From Fluviicola sp. (GTDB lineage: Bacteria > Bacteroidota > Bacteroidia > Flavobacteriales_D > Crocinitomicaceae), in contig NZ_JASLCN010000019.1 of the NCBI RefSeq assembly GCF_030151805.1, forward strand, positions 1-19,041: a stretch of 19,041 nt of DNA, written 5' to 3'. Below are positions 7,463 through 15,120 of this stretch, piece by piece. Below the pieces are notes generated by a model. That model saw only the letters and a list, made by a program, of their open reading frames with translations, did no database searches and was not told where the DNA came from. The position numbers and the translations under genes were made by a program. Position 1 is the first letter of the stretch. Each line of letters begins with the position of its first letter.

Positions 7463-8095
7463 TTATCGTTTGAACCAACCCTTTAGAACCGCGTTCTGAA
7501 TCGGTAGTGACAACACAATCGGATTCCCTGATCCATCTACAGACGGTCGGTATACATTACAATTGAACGTACAGGTAAATTTCGAATAATCTCCTGATCC
7601 GTCAGATTCCTGAACAATATTTGTAAAGACAACATCCTGAACAGTTTGAGCAGGATCTGAAGTCCAGACAGCACCTGATCCGTCTCTGTAAACTACTTCA
7701 AATCCCGAATCTGCCATAGAAGCATAAGTCGGTGTTGTATTTGAAGTAAAGAAGGAATTAAATACAGATAAACTCGGATCTCCTCCCGAAGCACTTCCGT
7801 CAAATGTTGCAGATCCCAAACCAACTTTAATTGAAACCAGGTTTTGAGAGGATTTCATATCTGCAAAATAATTTGCTTTGGATGGTGTTGGTGAAGGAAG
7901 AATATATTTAACTTTTGTTGCATCCAGATAATATCCGTCCACATTTTGAGTTAATTCTATTTGAGTTCCGTTGACTATTCCAATAAAATGTGACTCCAAT
8001 TCCACCTTTGGTGTCGGTGCAGGAATGATTTCATGTTTCGGGCAACCAGCTAAAAACAGCGAGCCAAATACAAAAAGCGCAATAACTTTTTTCAT
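7463..8095 (-). CDS. Predicted lipoprotein of unknown function with DGSG motifs
   Basis: A 210-residue protein with a lipoprotein signal: MKK, a hydrophobic stretch, and lipobox LAGC with the lipidated Cys at 18. The mature part begins with a Pro-rich linker (residues 25-30), then beta-rich sequence. Three DGSG motifs (138-141, 165-168, 187-190) and one DGSASGGD (99-106) recur in turn-like positions, and a CxxxC pair lies at 175/179. I recognise no family. Many small Bacteroidota lipoproteins look like this and sit on the inner or outer membrane facing the periplasm. A good promoter match lies at 8140-8169 and a terminator follows, so it is probably transcribed alone. Confidence 0.8.
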   Translation of the reverse strand: MKKVIALFVFGSLFLAGCPKHEIIPAPTPKVELESHFIGIVNGTQIELTQNVDGYYLDATKVKYILPSPTPSKANYFADMKSSQNLVSIKVGLGSATFDGSASGGDPSLSVFNSFFTSNTTPTYASMADSGFEVVYRDGSGAVWTSDPAQTVQDVVFTNIVQESDGSGDYSKFTCTFNCNVYRPSVDGSGNPIVLSLPIQNAVLKGWFKR

Positions 8096-8119
8096 AGATA
8101 ATGTTTTTCAAACCAATAT

Positions 8120-8133
8120 GTTCTACGCAGAAC
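8120..8133. promoter_or_regulatory. Operator-like palindrome at the predicted transcription start of the lipoprotein gene
   Basis: GTTCTACGCAGAAC has 5-bp complementary arms (GTTCT/AGAAC) around a central CG. It falls exactly where transcription from the -7 element at 8140-8147 would begin on the minus strand. No regulator is recognised. Confidence 0.3.
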
Positions 8134-8139
8134 ACAATT

Positions 8140-8169
8140 CGAAAATACAACTTTTTTTAATATGCCCAA
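8140..8169 (-). promoter_or_regulatory. Predicted promoter of the lipoprotein gene
   Basis: On the minus strand TTG (8167-8169) is followed after exactly 19 nt by TATTTTCG (8140-8147), one mismatch from TAnnTTTG. Spacing is the Bacteroidota consensus. The predicted leader is about 38 nt. Confidence 0.5.
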
Positions 8170-8193
8170 GATATTTCGAAAATTCTCACGGAT

Positions 8194-8514
8194 CTACGCT
8201 CTCAACAACTTATTTTGTTCAGGAAAGCAGTAATATGGCAAGAAAACAGGCTTTTCATCGTCTCCGGTCAAATCCATCGAATAAACGATCTCGTCATTTG
8301 ACAATACAATTGTGTCCAAATCATCATCCATGTTCAGATCAATGCCGCGGACACTTAATTCACACAACAATTGATTAAAAGCGCTCATGCTCACAAAGAT
8401 TTGGCTGTCGTAAGAACTACCGTTCTCATACACACAACAATCCAATTGAACTTCTGTTGACGAACTCTCGAATTGAATGCGGTTTACCAGGATGCTGTCG
8501 AATATTGTTTTCAT
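8194..8514 (-). CDS. Small hypothetical protein, acidic
   Basis: A 106-residue protein with no signal peptide or membrane segment. It is acidic, with a Met-Asp-Asp-Asp-Leu-Asp run near residue 62 and alternating hydrophobic residues that suggest a beta-sheet fold. I do not recognise the family. The start at 8512-8514 gives a plausible N terminus (MKTIFDSILVNRIQFESS). It stands alone between a 98-nt gap towards the lipoprotein gene and a 216-nt gap to the divergent peptidase gene; no clear terminator follows. Codon use looks like its neighbours and no competing frame is convincing, so I consider it a real but uncharacterised gene. Confidence 0.6.
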   Translation of the reverse strand: MKTIFDSILVNRIQFESSSTEVQLDCCVYENGSSYDSQIFVSMSAFNQLLCELSVRGIDLNMDDDLDTIVLSNDEIVYSMDLTGDDEKPVFLPYYCFPEQNKLLRA

Positions 8515-8599
8515 ATTGTTTGACTTTGATGATACAAATTTGCACCCGGTAGTTCGTAAAGTACTTACGATCTACTTACACCAACCTAAAAAAAATTGA

Positions 8600-8649
8600 A
8601 AATGGAGAATGGAGAATGGAAAAGTTTGGGACCATACAACTTTTCCATT
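8600..8649. repeat. Short 7-bp tandem repeat leading into a 12-bp stem-loop
   Basis: AATGGAG is repeated at 8601 and 8608, with a third, altered copy (AATGGAA) at 8615. The third copy is also the left arm of a perfect inverted repeat: AATGGAAAAGTT (8615-8626) and AACTTTTCCATT (8638-8649), with an 11-nt loop. No T run follows on the plus strand. It lies upstream of the peptidase gene; its role is unknown. Confidence 0.5.
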
Positions 8650-8730
8650 TTAAATGATCCATTCAAAAGTCCTTTTCAATTCTACCTTCTTTTTAGTAAT
8701 TTCACAACTCTTTATATATTTTGAAAAAAC

Positions 8731-10026
8731 ATGAAATATCTTCCAATAGACAAAGCGCTTTTTATTGAGAACAGAAAGAAGTTCACCCTAAAAATGAAGC
8801 CGAATACCCTTGCGGTTTTTAATTCCAACGATATTTACCCGGTAAGTGCCGACGGAACCTTACCTTTTGCTCAGCACCGCGATATTTTTTACTTATCGGG
8901 AGTGGATCAGGAAGAGAGTATTTTGGTTCTTTTTCCCGGCGCAAGCAACGAAACTCAGCGCGAGGTTCTTTTCTTAAAAGAAACAAACGAACACATCGCG
9001 ATTTGGGAAGGTGCAAAACTGGACAAAGATCAGGCCTTTGAAACTTCCGGCATCAAAACAGTTTACTGGCTGCAGCAATTCCCTACCATCTTCAAACAAT
9101 TGATGGCAGAGGCGGAAGGTATTTATTTGAATACAAATGAGCATTTACGTGCAGATACAACAGTGCAAACACGTGAAGACCGTTTCATTATCCAAGTAAA
9201 ACAGGAATATCCTGCTCACCAGGTTCACAAAAGCGCTCCGATCATGCACCAGATTCGTTCTATAAAAGAACAAATCGAATTGGACCTGATGCAAAAAGCA
9301 TGCGATATCACCGAGAAAGGATTCCGCAGAGTGCTTGGTTTCGTGAAACCGGGTGTTTGGGAATACGAAATCGAAGCAGAGTTTTCTCACGAATTTTTAC
9401 GCAACCGTTCCAAAGGATGGGCTTACACTCCGATTGTAGCTTCCGGAAAGAGCGCATGCGTGCTTCACTACATTGAAAACAATTTGCAGTGCCGGAACGG
9501 TGACGTGATTCTTCTGGATGTGGGTGCGGAATACGCAAATTATTCTTCTGATATGTCGCGCAGTATTCCTGTAAACGGGCGTTTTTCTCCAAGACAAAAA
9601 GAGGTTTACAATGCCGTTCTTCGGGTGAAAAAACAAGCTGAACAATTGTTGGTTCCCGGAACAATGCTGGCTGAATACCAAAAGGAAGTGGGTAAAATGA
9701 TGGAATCGGAATTGATCGGGTTAAAACTTTTGGATCAAACGGATATCAAAAACCAGGATCCGAACTGGCCGGCATATAAAAAATATTTCATGCACGGAAC
9801 TTCTCATTACCTGGGACTTGACACACATGATGTAGGTCTTTGGAATGTTCCGCTTGAAGCAAACATGGTATTTACCTGCGAACCCGGAATTTACATCCAG
9901 GAAGAAGGATTGGGAATCCGTATCGAAGACAACCTGGTGATTCAGGCGAGCGGACAACCTTTCAATCTGATGCGGAATATTCCGATTGAGGCAGACGAGA
10001 TTGAAACATTGATGAATCAAAAATAA
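8731..10026 (+). CDS. pepP: Xaa-Pro aminopeptidase (M24B metallopeptidase)
   Basis: Cytoplasmic enzyme that removes the N-terminal residue from peptides with proline at position 2, using two metal ions. The 431-residue length fits the PepP type. An N-terminal creatinase/AMP_N domain (about 5-140, with AQHRDIFYLSG) precedes the pita-bread catalytic domain (about 180-415). The five metal ligands are visible: Asp263 and Asp274 (LLDVGAEYANYSSDMSRS), His355 (MHGTSHYLG), Glu384 (CEPGIYI) and Glu399 (IRIEDN). No signal peptide is seen. The ATG at 8731 is the first in frame after TATATTTTG (8715-8723), an imperfect -7 element with one extra base. A hydrolase gene follows after 98 nt without a terminator, so co-transcription is possible. 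Confidence 0.95.
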   Translation: MKYLPIDKALFIENRKKFTLKMKPNTLAVFNSNDIYPVSADGTLPFAQHRDIFYLSGVDQEESILVLFPGASNETQREVLFLKETNEHIAIWEGAKLDKDQAFETSGIKTVYWLQQFPTIFKQLMAEAEGIYLNTNEHLRADTTVQTREDRFIIQVKQEYPAHQVHKSAPIMHQIRSIKEQIELDLMQKACDITEKGFRRVLGFVKPGVWEYEIEAEFSHEFLRNRSKGWAYTPIVASGKSACVLHYIENNLQCRNGDVILLDVGAEYANYSSDMSRSIPVNGRFSPRQKEVYNAVLRVKKQAEQLLVPGTMLAEYQKEVGKMMESELIGLKLLDQTDIKNQDPNWPAYKKYFMHGTSHYLGLDTHDVGLWNVPLEANMVFTCEPGIYIQEEGLGIRIEDNLVIQASGQPFNLMRNIPIEADEIETLMNQK

Positions 10027-10124
10027 GAAATGCCGTCCAAAGAACCGGTGATGCTTTTTCAAACCGAAAGAATTGAACCTATCTTATTAACAATTTGCAC
10101 TTTGAGGACAAAACAGAATAATTT

Positions 10125-10874
10125 ATGGACGAAAAATTATTGAATTACAGGATTTCCGGAAATGGAAGTCCTGTTGTTTTTTTACACGGCTTCATGGAAG
10201 ATCTGAGCATGTGGGACGAACTGATTCCGCATCTTCCCGTGAGAGCTTATTGCATTGATTTGCCCGGACACGGAAAAAGTAAGATCGACACACAGATTAC
10301 TCCTTCCATCGAATACATGGCAAAAGAAGTGCAGAAAATCATTGATTACGAAAAAATCGATCATGCGCTTGTAATCGGTCATTCGATGGGCGGATACGCG
10401 GCATTGGAATTACTAAGACTGATCCCGACTCTGGAACACATCGTTCTTTTTCATTCGCATCCGTGGAGCGACCCGGAAAGCAAGAAAAACGACCGGCTGC
10501 GTGTTGCTGAACTCGTTCAAACCAAAGCAGCTGTTTTTATTCGTGAGGCTATTCCGAATTTATTCAGCAATCCTGCAAAAATGGAAAGCACTATTGCACA
10601 TTACATTCACATTGCGGAGCACATGAAACCGGAGGCGATCGGATGGGCGTCGCTGGCTATGAGAAACCGGAAAGACCTGGCTTACCTGATGGAACAGCAC
10701 CCGGAAAAATTTTCGGTTATCAGCGGGGAAAAGGACAAATTGATCCAGGTCAAAGCCTTAAATGATTTCTGCAGGCAGCAGCATATTTCTTCTGTCATAC
10801 TTCCGAATGTGGGGCATATGGCTCATGAAGAAAACAGAAACGAGGTGATCAATTTGATAAATACCATTTTTTGA
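10125..10874 (+). CDS. Alpha/beta-fold hydrolase
   Basis: A 249-residue single-domain hydrolase, cytoplasmic (no signal peptide). The oxyanion segment FLHGFMEDLSMWDELIPHL (19-37) and CIDLPGHGKS (43-52) precede the nucleophile elbow GHSMGG with Ser87. Asp204 (SGEKDKLI) and His231 (NVGHMAHEE) complete the triad. A small lid covers about residues 111-185. The sequence resembles the broad group containing MenH, BioH and carboxylesterases; the substrate cannot be named. It follows the aminopeptidase gene by 98 nt in the same direction. A TTG (10073-10075) and a TTTG (10101-10104) occur in that gap, but the -7 match is poor. Confidence 0.9.
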   Translation: MDEKLLNYRISGNGSPVVFLHGFMEDLSMWDELIPHLPVRAYCIDLPGHGKSKIDTQITPSIEYMAKEVQKIIDYEKIDHALVIGHSMGGYAALELLRLIPTLEHIVLFHSHPWSDPESKKNDRLRVAELVQTKAAVFIREAIPNLFSNPAKMESTIAHYIHIAEHMKPEAIGWASLAMRNRKDLAYLMEQHPEKFSVISGEKDKLIQVKALNDFCRQQHISSVILPNVGHMAHEENRNEVINLINTIF

Positions 10875-10901
10875 TACGGATGTTAAGCAAAAAATAAATA
10901 A

Positions 10902-10953
10902 TTTTAACGGTATAAACTTTTGATTATAACCCTGACCAAGATTTTTTAACGGT
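10902..10953 (-). promoter_or_regulatory. Array of three direct repeats resembling LytTR binding sites
   Basis: TTTTAACGGT occurs at 10902-10911 and again at 10944-10953; a 7-of-10 copy, TTATAACCCT, lies between them at 10924-10933. Start-to-start steps are 22 and 20 bp, about two helical turns each. The complement ACCGTTAAA fits the known LytTR consensus (W-M-M-GTT-N-R-Y) at eight of nine positions. The array lies about 90-140 bp upstream of a LytTR response regulator gene, which suggests autoregulation (inference). Confidence 0.4.
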
Positions 10954-11006
10954 TGATTTTTAAATGTGTTCTGCAGCAAAATGAATCCGTAGTTTATTAA
11001 ATCTTG

Positions 11007-11014
11007 TAAATTCG
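11007..11014 (+). promoter_or_regulatory. Weak candidate -7 element of the response regulator operon
   Basis: TAAATTCG differs from TAnnTTTG at one base and would give a leader of about 20 nt before the ATG at 11040. No good TTG -33 element is seen, which would fit an activated promoter. Confidence 0.25.
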
Positions 11015-11039
11015 ATCAAGAACAAGAAAGAACTACATT

Positions 11040-11825
11040 ATGGAACCGAAAAGACTTCGCGCATTGATCATTGATGATGAGGAATACGCACGTAAAAATT
11101 TAATTATGATGCTGGACGACTTTTGTCCTGAGATCGAAGTAATCGGTGAAGCCTCCGGAAAAGAACAAGCCAAAGCTTTGATTACTGCCAGCAAACCGGA
11201 TGTGGTTTTTTTGGATATCCGAATGCCAAGCGGTGCGGAAGGATTTGAATTGCTGGAAGAAGTCGAAGAAAAGAATTTCCTCGTAGTCTTCGTGACAGCG
11301 TTTAAAGATTATGCCATTCGCGCATTTAACGCGAGTGCCGTTTACTACCTTTTGAAGCCGATAGACATTGACGACTTAAGAGTAGCCGTTGAAAAACTGG
11401 TCGAAGCAAATAATGTATTTGGGCAGGATCCGGAGAATTACGTGACTTACTTCAGAAGTTTGCGCAACTTATCCGATCAGTTGTTGAGAAACAAACCGAA
11501 TAACCGGATTGCGATCAGCCATACCAAAGGATTGAAGATCGTAGAAGACAACACGATTTCTCACCTGGAGGCAAGCGGAAACTGTACGACTATTTATTTC
11601 AACGACGGAACCCGCTATTTGGACACGCGGACATTAAAAATTTACGAAAACATTCTAAATCCCGCTAAGTTCTTCCGGGTTCACAAATCGCATATCATTA
11701 ATTTGAATAACCTCGCAGAATATATCAACGAAGACGGACATTATGCCGTTCTGAAAAACGGATTGCGGATTCCGGTTGCCAGAAACCGTGTAACTGATTT
11801 TGTAAAAATGTTGAAAGAAGGATGA
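11040..11825 (+). CDS. LytTR-family response regulator
   Basis: Cytoplasmic transcription regulator of a LytS/LytR-like two-component system. The N-terminal receiver domain (about 6-122) shows the acidic pocket IIDDEE (Asp12, Asp13), phosphoacceptor Asp59 in VFLDIRMP, Thr86 in VTAF, and Lys106 in LLKPID. After a linker (125-155) the C-terminal LytTR DNA-binding domain runs from about 156 to 258: ISHTKGLKIVEDNTISHLEA, a cis-loop CTTIYFNDGTRYL, and FFRVHKSHIINL. The length of 261 residues is typical. The stop overlaps the kinase start (ATGA, 11822-11825), implying translational coupling. Repeats resembling LytTR sites lie upstream. Confidence 0.96.
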   Translation: MEPKRLRALIIDDEEYARKNLIMMLDDFCPEIEVIGEASGKEQAKALITASKPDVVFLDIRMPSGAEGFELLEEVEEKNFLVVFVTAFKDYAIRAFNASAVYYLLKPIDIDDLRVAVEKLVEANNVFGQDPENYVTYFRSLRNLSDQLLRNKPNNRIAISHTKGLKIVEDNTISHLEASGNCTTIYFNDGTRYLDTRTLKIYENILNPAKFFRVHKSHIINLNNLAEYINEDGHYAVLKNGLRIPVARNRVTDFVKMLKEG

Positions 11826-14740
11826 AATTATTCATTTCGATAATCTTTGCAGCCATTTCACTTGCTGGAATGGCTCAGGATTATTCATTTATAACCTATT
11901 CCAACAGCCAGGGACTTCCTCAATCACAGGTTCAATGCATTACGCAGGATGACAATGGTTATCTCTGGGTAGGAACGCTTGGTGGCCTGGCAAAATTCAA
12001 CGGAAAAACATTCACCACTTTCCCCCTCGAAAACGGGTTGTTCAACAACCGGATTTCCTGTCTTCAGCACATCAAAAACACCATTTGGGTCGGTCATGAG
12101 GGCGGAATCACCGAAATCACGGATGACAAAGCACAAACTTATTCATTGGGAGATAACGACCGGACAGTCAGTGTAACTGATTTCATTCTCTACCAGGGAA
12201 AAATCGTGGTTTCAACCGAGGGAAGCGGGCTTTACATCATTTCGAACAAACGAATCACGAAAGTGACACTCCGAAACGAAGATGCTTCAACTTGCCGCGA
12301 CCTTGAAATCATCAACAACCAGTTGTACATCGGTACCCGCGACGGGCTTTATTTTACAAACGACCTGACCAATTTCAAACGCGTTGAAGCATTCAAAGAC
12401 CGCAGTATTTCCGGAATTGCCCTGACGAAAAACAACATTTTCATTTCTACTTTTTTCAAAGGACTTTTCAGATCGGATTTTAAGCTCAGTAAATTCGATT
12501 CGATTCCGGTTCAGGCAACTGATTTGTATATCGGGTCGATTAACAGCGACGCATCCAGTCAGCTGTGGCTTGTTTCACCTGAAGGAGTCATCCGCATGTC
12601 GGCCGAACTCAAACAACTCAATCTGGATGAAAGTAAAGGCCTTCCTGTAAACGCCATCAACTGTTCTTTCCAGGACAACGAAGGCAATATGTGGTTTGGT
12701 AGCGACGGAAAAGGGTTGATCCGTTTTGCCAATCAGAATCTCCAGATGTATTCCACCAAAACCGGAATGCCTTCGGATTTGATTCTGAGCGGAAAAAAGC
12801 TGAATTCAAAAACGTATTTATTCGGCTCTTACGACAAAGGAGCTTTCAAAATGAATCTGAACGGAACCTGCGAGAAAATTCCAATTCCCGCCACAACCGT
12901 TTGGGACATTGACTATTTCAACGGGAATGCGTGGTTCGCAACAGATATCGGTGTTTTCAGCTGGGATATGAAGAGCGAACCGAAAAGCTACACGTTCGAC
13001 AAAGCTGTTGGTCCTTACAGGGTCGTGAGGCCATTCCGCAACAAATTGATCGTTGCCGGGGAAGAACAAATCGGGTACATCGAAAACGGCGTACTGCATG
13101 AGTACACGAAATTCAAGTTCAACCTCAATAAAAACGGAAATATCCGGGATATTGCTTTTTATTTCTCAAGCATTCTCGTTGCAACATCCAAAGGTCTTTA
13201 TGAGATCAATCCGGTTAAAAACAAACAAACACTCCTGAAAAGCTTCAAAGCAAGTATTTCATCCATTGAGATCGACAATGAAAACAGGGTTTGGATCGGA
13301 ACGGAAAACGGATTGATGATTTTCGACGGGATCAATTACAAAACCATTTCATACAGTTCGAAAAGCGGGGCACGTTTCATCAATTTTATTCACCGGGTAG
13401 ACAAACACATTTTCGTCGGGACCAATGACGGATTGTATGTTTTTGAAAACGTGGAAGGCTCCCAGGTATTGGTAAAACACATCGGCACGAATAACGGGTT
13501 GATCAACCTGGAATCCAACATCAATTCGGCGATGTTCGAAGACGGGAATTTTTGGTTCGGAACCAGCGACGGACTTGCGAAACTGCATATCGGAAACGAG
13601 AATAACAGCTTCACAGATTTTCCTCCGAAGCTGAATATTGCGCGTGTTTTGGTGAATTACAAAGAATTGAGTCCGGCAGAATTACTGAACGGCTTGCACT
13701 TAACCTATTCCAAAAACAACCTGATTATTGATCTGGACGGAATTTCGATGGAAGATCCTGAATCTGTTACTTTTCAATATTGGATCGAAGGGGAATCGGA
13801 CAAATGGTCGCCTCCTACACTCAATCCAACCATTATCCTTTCGAATTTAGATGCCGGCGATTACATTCTTCGAATCCGGGCCATCTCAGGAACCAAGAAG
13901 GTTTCCGAAATACAGTCTTTACCGATTACAATCACTCCCCCTTTCTGGAGAACCTGGTGGTTTTACATCATTGTTTTTGTCCTCATCGCGCTTGGCATCC
14001 GTTATTATTTCCGATTACAGATCAAACGCGAACGCGAACGAAACTACAAGATCAACCTGGAGAATAAATCCCGCCTACTGGCTTTGGAGCAACAATCCCT
14101 GAATGCGAGTATGAACCGGCATTTCATTTTCAACTCTCTGAATTCCATTCAATACTTCATCAATACGCAGGATCGCATCTCGGCAAACCGTTACCTGACG
14201 AATTTCGCAAAATTGATCCGCAAAAACCTCGACAGTGCTGCGGAAGGAGACAATGTTGTCACACTTCAGCAGGAATTGGAGCGGCTTGAATTGTACCTTT
14301 CATTAGAGGCGATGCGCTTTAAGGACCGCTTCACGTATGAAATCCGGAATCAGAATATTGATACCGAGCAGGTGAATGTTCCTGCCATGCTTTTACAGCC
14401 TTTTGTGGAAAACAGTATCATTCATGGAATTCTTCCGGATGAAACAAAAAAAGGAGAAATCCTGGTGATTATCAAAGCAATCGGAGATCAATTGGAAATC
14501 TGTATTGATGATAACGGGATCGGAATTGATTTCAGTTTGAACAAAAAAGCCAAGTTTAAAGGCGATCACAAGTCGCAGGGAATGGAAATAACATCGAAAC
14601 GAATTGACCTGATCAGACAAATGTGGAATAAGGATTACGAGCTGATCGGGCCCTTTCAGATGACAAATCCTGACCGTTCAATCAAGGGAACGCGCGTTTT
14701 AATCAAAATTCCTTATGAAAATTTGGAAATGAATGAATAA
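11822..14740 (+). CDS. Sensor histidine kinase with periplasmic beta-propeller and Y_Y_Y domain (LytS-type His_kinase core)
   Basis: Membrane sensor and cognate kinase of the preceding regulator. A signal peptide (1-19, ending near GMA-Q) is followed by about 570 residues of two-component-regulator propeller repeats (for example DDNGYLWVGTLGGLAKFNG, EDGNFWFGTSDGLAKL), then a Y_Y_Y immunoglobulin-like domain (about 600-705, ending ITPPFWRTWWFY). One membrane helix lies at about 708-729, then a short basic coiled segment. The His_kinase core has the phosphoacceptor His767 in MNRHFIFNSLNSI; the commoner motif is NPHF, so Arg replaces Pro. The ATPase domain has the N box PFVENSIIHG (Asn864) and G box DDNGIGID (from Asp896). 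Propeller sensors of this kind in Bacteroidota often respond to extracellular polymers, but no polysaccharide locus is adjacent. Confidence 0.94.
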   Translation: MKLFISIIFAAISLAGMAQDYSFITYSNSQGLPQSQVQCITQDDNGYLWVGTLGGLAKFNGKTFTTFPLENGLFNNRISCLQHIKNTIWVGHEGGITEITDDKAQTYSLGDNDRTVSVTDFILYQGKIVVSTEGSGLYIISNKRITKVTLRNEDASTCRDLEIINNQLYIGTRDGLYFTNDLTNFKRVEAFKDRSISGIALTKNNIFISTFFKGLFRSDFKLSKFDSIPVQATDLYIGSINSDASSQLWLVSPEGVIRMSAELKQLNLDESKGLPVNAINCSFQDNEGNMWFGSDGKGLIRFANQNLQMYSTKTGMPSDLILSGKKLNSKTYLFGSYDKGAFKMNLNGTCEKIPIPATTVWDIDYFNGNAWFATDIGVFSWDMKSEPKSYTFDKAVGPYRVVRPFRNKLIVAGEEQIGYIENGVLHEYTKFKFNLNKNGNIRDIAFYFSSILVATSKGLYEINPVKNKQTLLKSFKASISSIEIDNENRVWIGTENGLMIFDGINYKTISYSSKSGARFINFIHRVDKHIFVGTNDGLYVFENVEGSQVLVKHIGTNNGLINLESNINSAMFEDGNFWFGTSDGLAKLHIGNENNSFTDFPPKLNIARVLVNYKELSPAELLNGLHLTYSKNNLIIDLDGISMEDPESVTFQYWIEGESDKWSPPTLNPTIILSNLDAGDYILRIRAISGTKKVSEIQSLPITITPPFWRTWWFYIIVFVLIALGIRYYFRLQIKRERERNYKINLENKSRLLALEQQSLNASMNRHFIFNSLNSIQYFINTQDRISANRYLTNFAKLIRKNLDSAAEGDNVVTLQQELERLELYLSLEAMRFKDRFTYEIRNQNIDTEQVNVPAMLLQPFVENSIIHGILPDETKKGEILVIIKAIGDQLEICIDDNGIGIDFSLNKKAKFKGDHKSQGMEITSKRIDLIRQMWNKDYELIGPFQMTNPDRSIKGTRVLIKIPYENLEMNE

Positions 14741-14754
14741 ATAGTTTATATTTG
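14723..14754 (+). promoter_or_regulatory. Predicted promoter of the small lipoprotein gene, inside the end of the kinase gene
   Basis: TTG (14723-14725) lies 21 nt before TATATTTG (14747-14754), an exact match to TAnnTTTG. Predicted start of transcription is near 14760. This rules out an in-frame upstream ATG at 14752 as a start codon and supports the ATG at 14776. Confidence 0.6.
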
Positions 14755-14775
14755 TTCAGTATGCATTTGTGCGAT

Positions 14776-15069
14776 ATGAAAAAGATAACAGTAATAGCAT
14801 CCTTATTAATTTTGTTCACTGCTTGTGAGAAAGCTGACATTCGTCCGAATGTACAGTCTTCAGAACCAACAGTTGAGTCAAGAAGATCCGCTATCCCGAC
14901 TACAGGTTCGAGAGATGGTGGAAGTACAAGTTCAGCAAATTCATTAAATGCTGGTAGAACAGGTTCTACTTCTGCTGATCCTGGCACTTCCAATCCAACT
15001 GATCCAGCAGGAGGCGGAGGAGAAATTACAGATCCATTGAGAAAGAAAGATCAGAAAGACAATAAATAA
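14776..15069 (+). CDS. Small low-complexity lipoprotein
   Basis: A 97-residue predicted lipoprotein: MKKITVIASLLILFTAC, with lipobox FTAC and the lipidated Cys at 17. The mature part is low in complexity and rich in Ser, Thr, Gly, Pro and Asp, with a Gly run followed by EITDPL and a charged KKDQKDNK tail. It has no recognisable fold and may be an unstructured surface or periplasmic tether. The ATG at 14752 is in frame but lies within the predicted promoter, so 14776 is chosen. The gene follows the kinase by 35 nt and ends in a strong terminator. It could be a target or partner of the two-component system; only position supports this. Confidence 0.7.
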   Translation: MKKITVIASLLILFTACEKADIRPNVQSSEPTVESRRSAIPTTGSRDGGSTSSANSLNAGRTGSTSADPGTSNPTDPAGGGGEITDPLRKKDQKDNK

Positions 15070-15109
15070 AAAAAATCCCGTCTCGGTTTAACCAAGACGG
15101 GATTTTTTT
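15069..15109. terminator. Strong bidirectional terminator between convergent genes
   Basis: A run of A and TCCCGTCT (15069-15083) pairs perfectly with AGACGGGA and seven T (15095-15109); the 11-nt loop contains a further GGT/ACC pairing. It is symmetric, so it serves the small lipoprotein gene on the plus strand and thiL on the minus strand. Confidence 0.93.
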
Positions 15110-15120
15110 GTGCCTTATTT

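Noticed and set aside
7971..8378. A 135-codon open frame on the plus strand across the gap between two minus-strand genes
   Set aside because: It overlaps both the lipoprotein and the small hypothetical gene antisense, has no promoter, and its translation looks random.
8554..8568. CGTAA/TTACG inverted repeat as an operator
   Set aside because: Only 5-bp arms around a 5-bp centre in AT-rich sequence, not placed against a good promoter.
14752..14775. An upstream in-frame ATG adding eight residues to the small lipoprotein
   Set aside because: It lies on the predicted -7 element and would spoil the signal peptide's usual MKK start.
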